Assembly: GCA_007571185.1 (NCBI GenBank)
Contig: RKRX01000212.1
Location: 1-15,829 of the forward strand
Length of the DNA stretch: 15,829 nt
Direction of reading: 5' to 3'
From: Oceanicaulis sp.
Lineage (GTDB): Bacteria; Pseudomonadota; Alphaproteobacteria; Caulobacterales; Maricaulaceae
Both the position numbers and the translations under genes were made by a program. Positions 15,159 to 15,829 of this stretch are shown in pieces; the stretch's first letter is position 1, and the number at the start of each line of letters is the position of its first letter. Under the pieces are notes generated by a model, which was not told the DNA's origin, did no database searches, and saw only the letters and a program-made list of their open reading frames with translations.

Positions 15159-15253
15159 GGTCTGTGTACAAAGCGAGGCTTTATAATCGGGCGCGCTGGC
15201 GGTGATCACACAGGTCGCTGTCCGCAGCGCCTCTGCTGCTGATGTTGAGGGTC

Positions 15254-15721
15254 TCACCCCGCCTGCACCGCTTTGAGCACAGTCTCCGCATGACCGGGGA
15301 CTTTGACTTTGCGCCAGATGTGTTTGATCACGCCGTCCGGTCCGATCAGATAGGTGCAGCGCTCAATACCCATATAAGCCTTGCCGAACATTTTCTTTTC
15401 GACCCAGGCGCCGTATTGCCCAATCACATCGGCATCGGCGTCGGAGGCCAGAATGACCTTCAGGTTATGCTTGTCGCGGAATTTTTCATGTTTGGCGACC
15501 GTGTCCTTGGACAGGCCGATCACAACGGCGCCGGCGCTTTCAAACTCGGTCAGGTGTTCAGTAAAATCGATCGCTTCCCTTGTACATCCGGGGGTGTCAT
15601 CCTTGGGATAAAAGAACAGGACCACCGACTTGCCAGCAAAATCGCTGAGGGATATGTCCCTTGCGCCGTCCGCTGGAAGCGTGAATGCAGGGGCTTTGTC
15701 ACCGGGCTGTAGTTCGCTCAT
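15254..15721 (-). CDS. bcp: Thioredoxin-dependent peroxiredoxin, Bcp/PrxQ type
   Basis: 155 residues. Reduces hydrogen peroxide and organic or lipid peroxides in the cytosol. It has the thioredoxin-fold AhpC/TSA layout, with GDKAPAFTLP near the start, VLFFYPKDDTPGCTREA with peroxidatic Cys46, and the FEKHEKFRDKH-like helix (AKHEKFRDKHN). E. coli Bcp has its resolving cysteine five residues later. Here that position is Ile51, so the enzyme is either 1-Cys or uses another thiol; the only other cysteine is in GIERCTY (about residue 121). ATG 15721 has a strong AAGGAGGT at 15726–15733. A TTG one codon earlier is less likely. It lies upstream of the M23 gene on the same strand, 117 nt apart, and I see no clear terminator between them. 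Confidence 0.92.
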   Translation of the reverse strand: MSELQPGDKAPAFTLPADGARDISLSDFAGKSVVLFFYPKDDTPGCTREAIDFTEHLTEFESAGAVVIGLSKDTVAKHEKFRDKHNLKVILASDADADVIGQYGAWVEKKMFGKAYMGIERCTYLIGPDGVIKHIWRKVKVPGHAETVLKAVQAG

Positions 15722-15745
15722 CAATACCTCCTTGATCGGCGGCCA

Positions 15746-15829
15746 GTGTCAGGATTGAGCGGGAACATCACTGCTTCAACCCTTGGCGTCCAGGGTTGAA
15801 GCAGTGATGTTCCCGCTCAATCCTGACAC
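15746..15829. repeat. Perfect 38-bp inverted repeat at the window end
   Basis: Bases 15746–15783 are the exact reverse complement of 15792–15829, around an 8-nt centre (TGGCGTCC, 15784–15791). The second arm ends on the last base, so the symmetry may go further. No mismatch was found. It could be a fold-back artefact of assembly or amplification at a contig end, or a real palindrome upstream of bcp. Confidence 0.85.

Noticed and set aside
1..15829. CRISPR array, tRNA, rRNA, insertion sequence, prophage or defence genes
   Set aside because: No repeat–spacer pattern, cloverleaf, transposase or integrase translation, or recognised defence domain was found on either strand.

Overview
The window looks like ordinary chromosome from an alphaproteobacterium, most likely the Caulobacterales/Maricaulales/Hyphomonadales group. 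The reasons are the clustered order rne / amiC–mrcA–prfB, a bacterial ATP12 chaperone beside pccB, a bactofilin gene overlapping an M23 peptidase gene (as in stalked and budding relatives), and an RNase E ending in a GWW peptide like that of Caulobacter. Coding DNA is GC-rich. The first ~60 bases and a patch around 13030–13330 are clearly AT-rich. This taxonomic placement is inference from gene content, not from a search.

Layout. (1) Positions 93–4098, minus strand: a tight unit read rluC (23S rRNA pseudouridine synthase) → HAD phosphatase → ATP12 (F1-ATPase assembly) → pccB (propionyl-CoA carboxylase beta). The first two junctions are ATGA and TGATG overlaps. (2) Positions 4099–4562: gene-poor spacer with a GC hairpin and one doubtful 51-codon ORF. 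(3) Positions 4563–7016, minus: rne (RNase E), behind a leader of about 340 nt with a candidate promoter and two hairpins. (4) Positions 7546–12575, plus, divergent from rne: amiC (periplasmic amidase), mrcA (PBP1A) and prfB (release factor 2). prfB is read through an in-frame UGA by an intact +1 programmed frameshift site. (5) Positions 12576–13359: spacer holding a candidate RNA structure and an AT-rich 76-codon gene of a KTSC-like small family, possibly acquired. (6) Positions 13360–15136, minus: a membrane-anchored M23 endopeptidase and a bactofilin whose genes overlap by 11 nt. (7) Positions 15254–15721, minus: a Bcp-type peroxiredoxin without the usual resolving cysteine. (8) The last 84 bases form a perfect 38-bp inverted repeat that ends exactly at the window end, so it may be an assembly or amplification fold-back.

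How the genes work together. Two blocks concern the cell wall: the amidase plus bifunctional PBP, and the M23/bactofilin morphogenesis pair. The rest is RNA and translation housekeeping (RNase E, RluC, RF2) and central or energy metabolism (PccB, ATP12). I see no defence system, prophage, insertion sequence, CRISPR array, tRNA or rRNA. The points that most deserve a second look are the prfB recoding site, the bactofilin/M23 pair, the RNase E leader and C-terminal docking peptide, the AT-rich small-gene patch, and the terminal inverted repeat.
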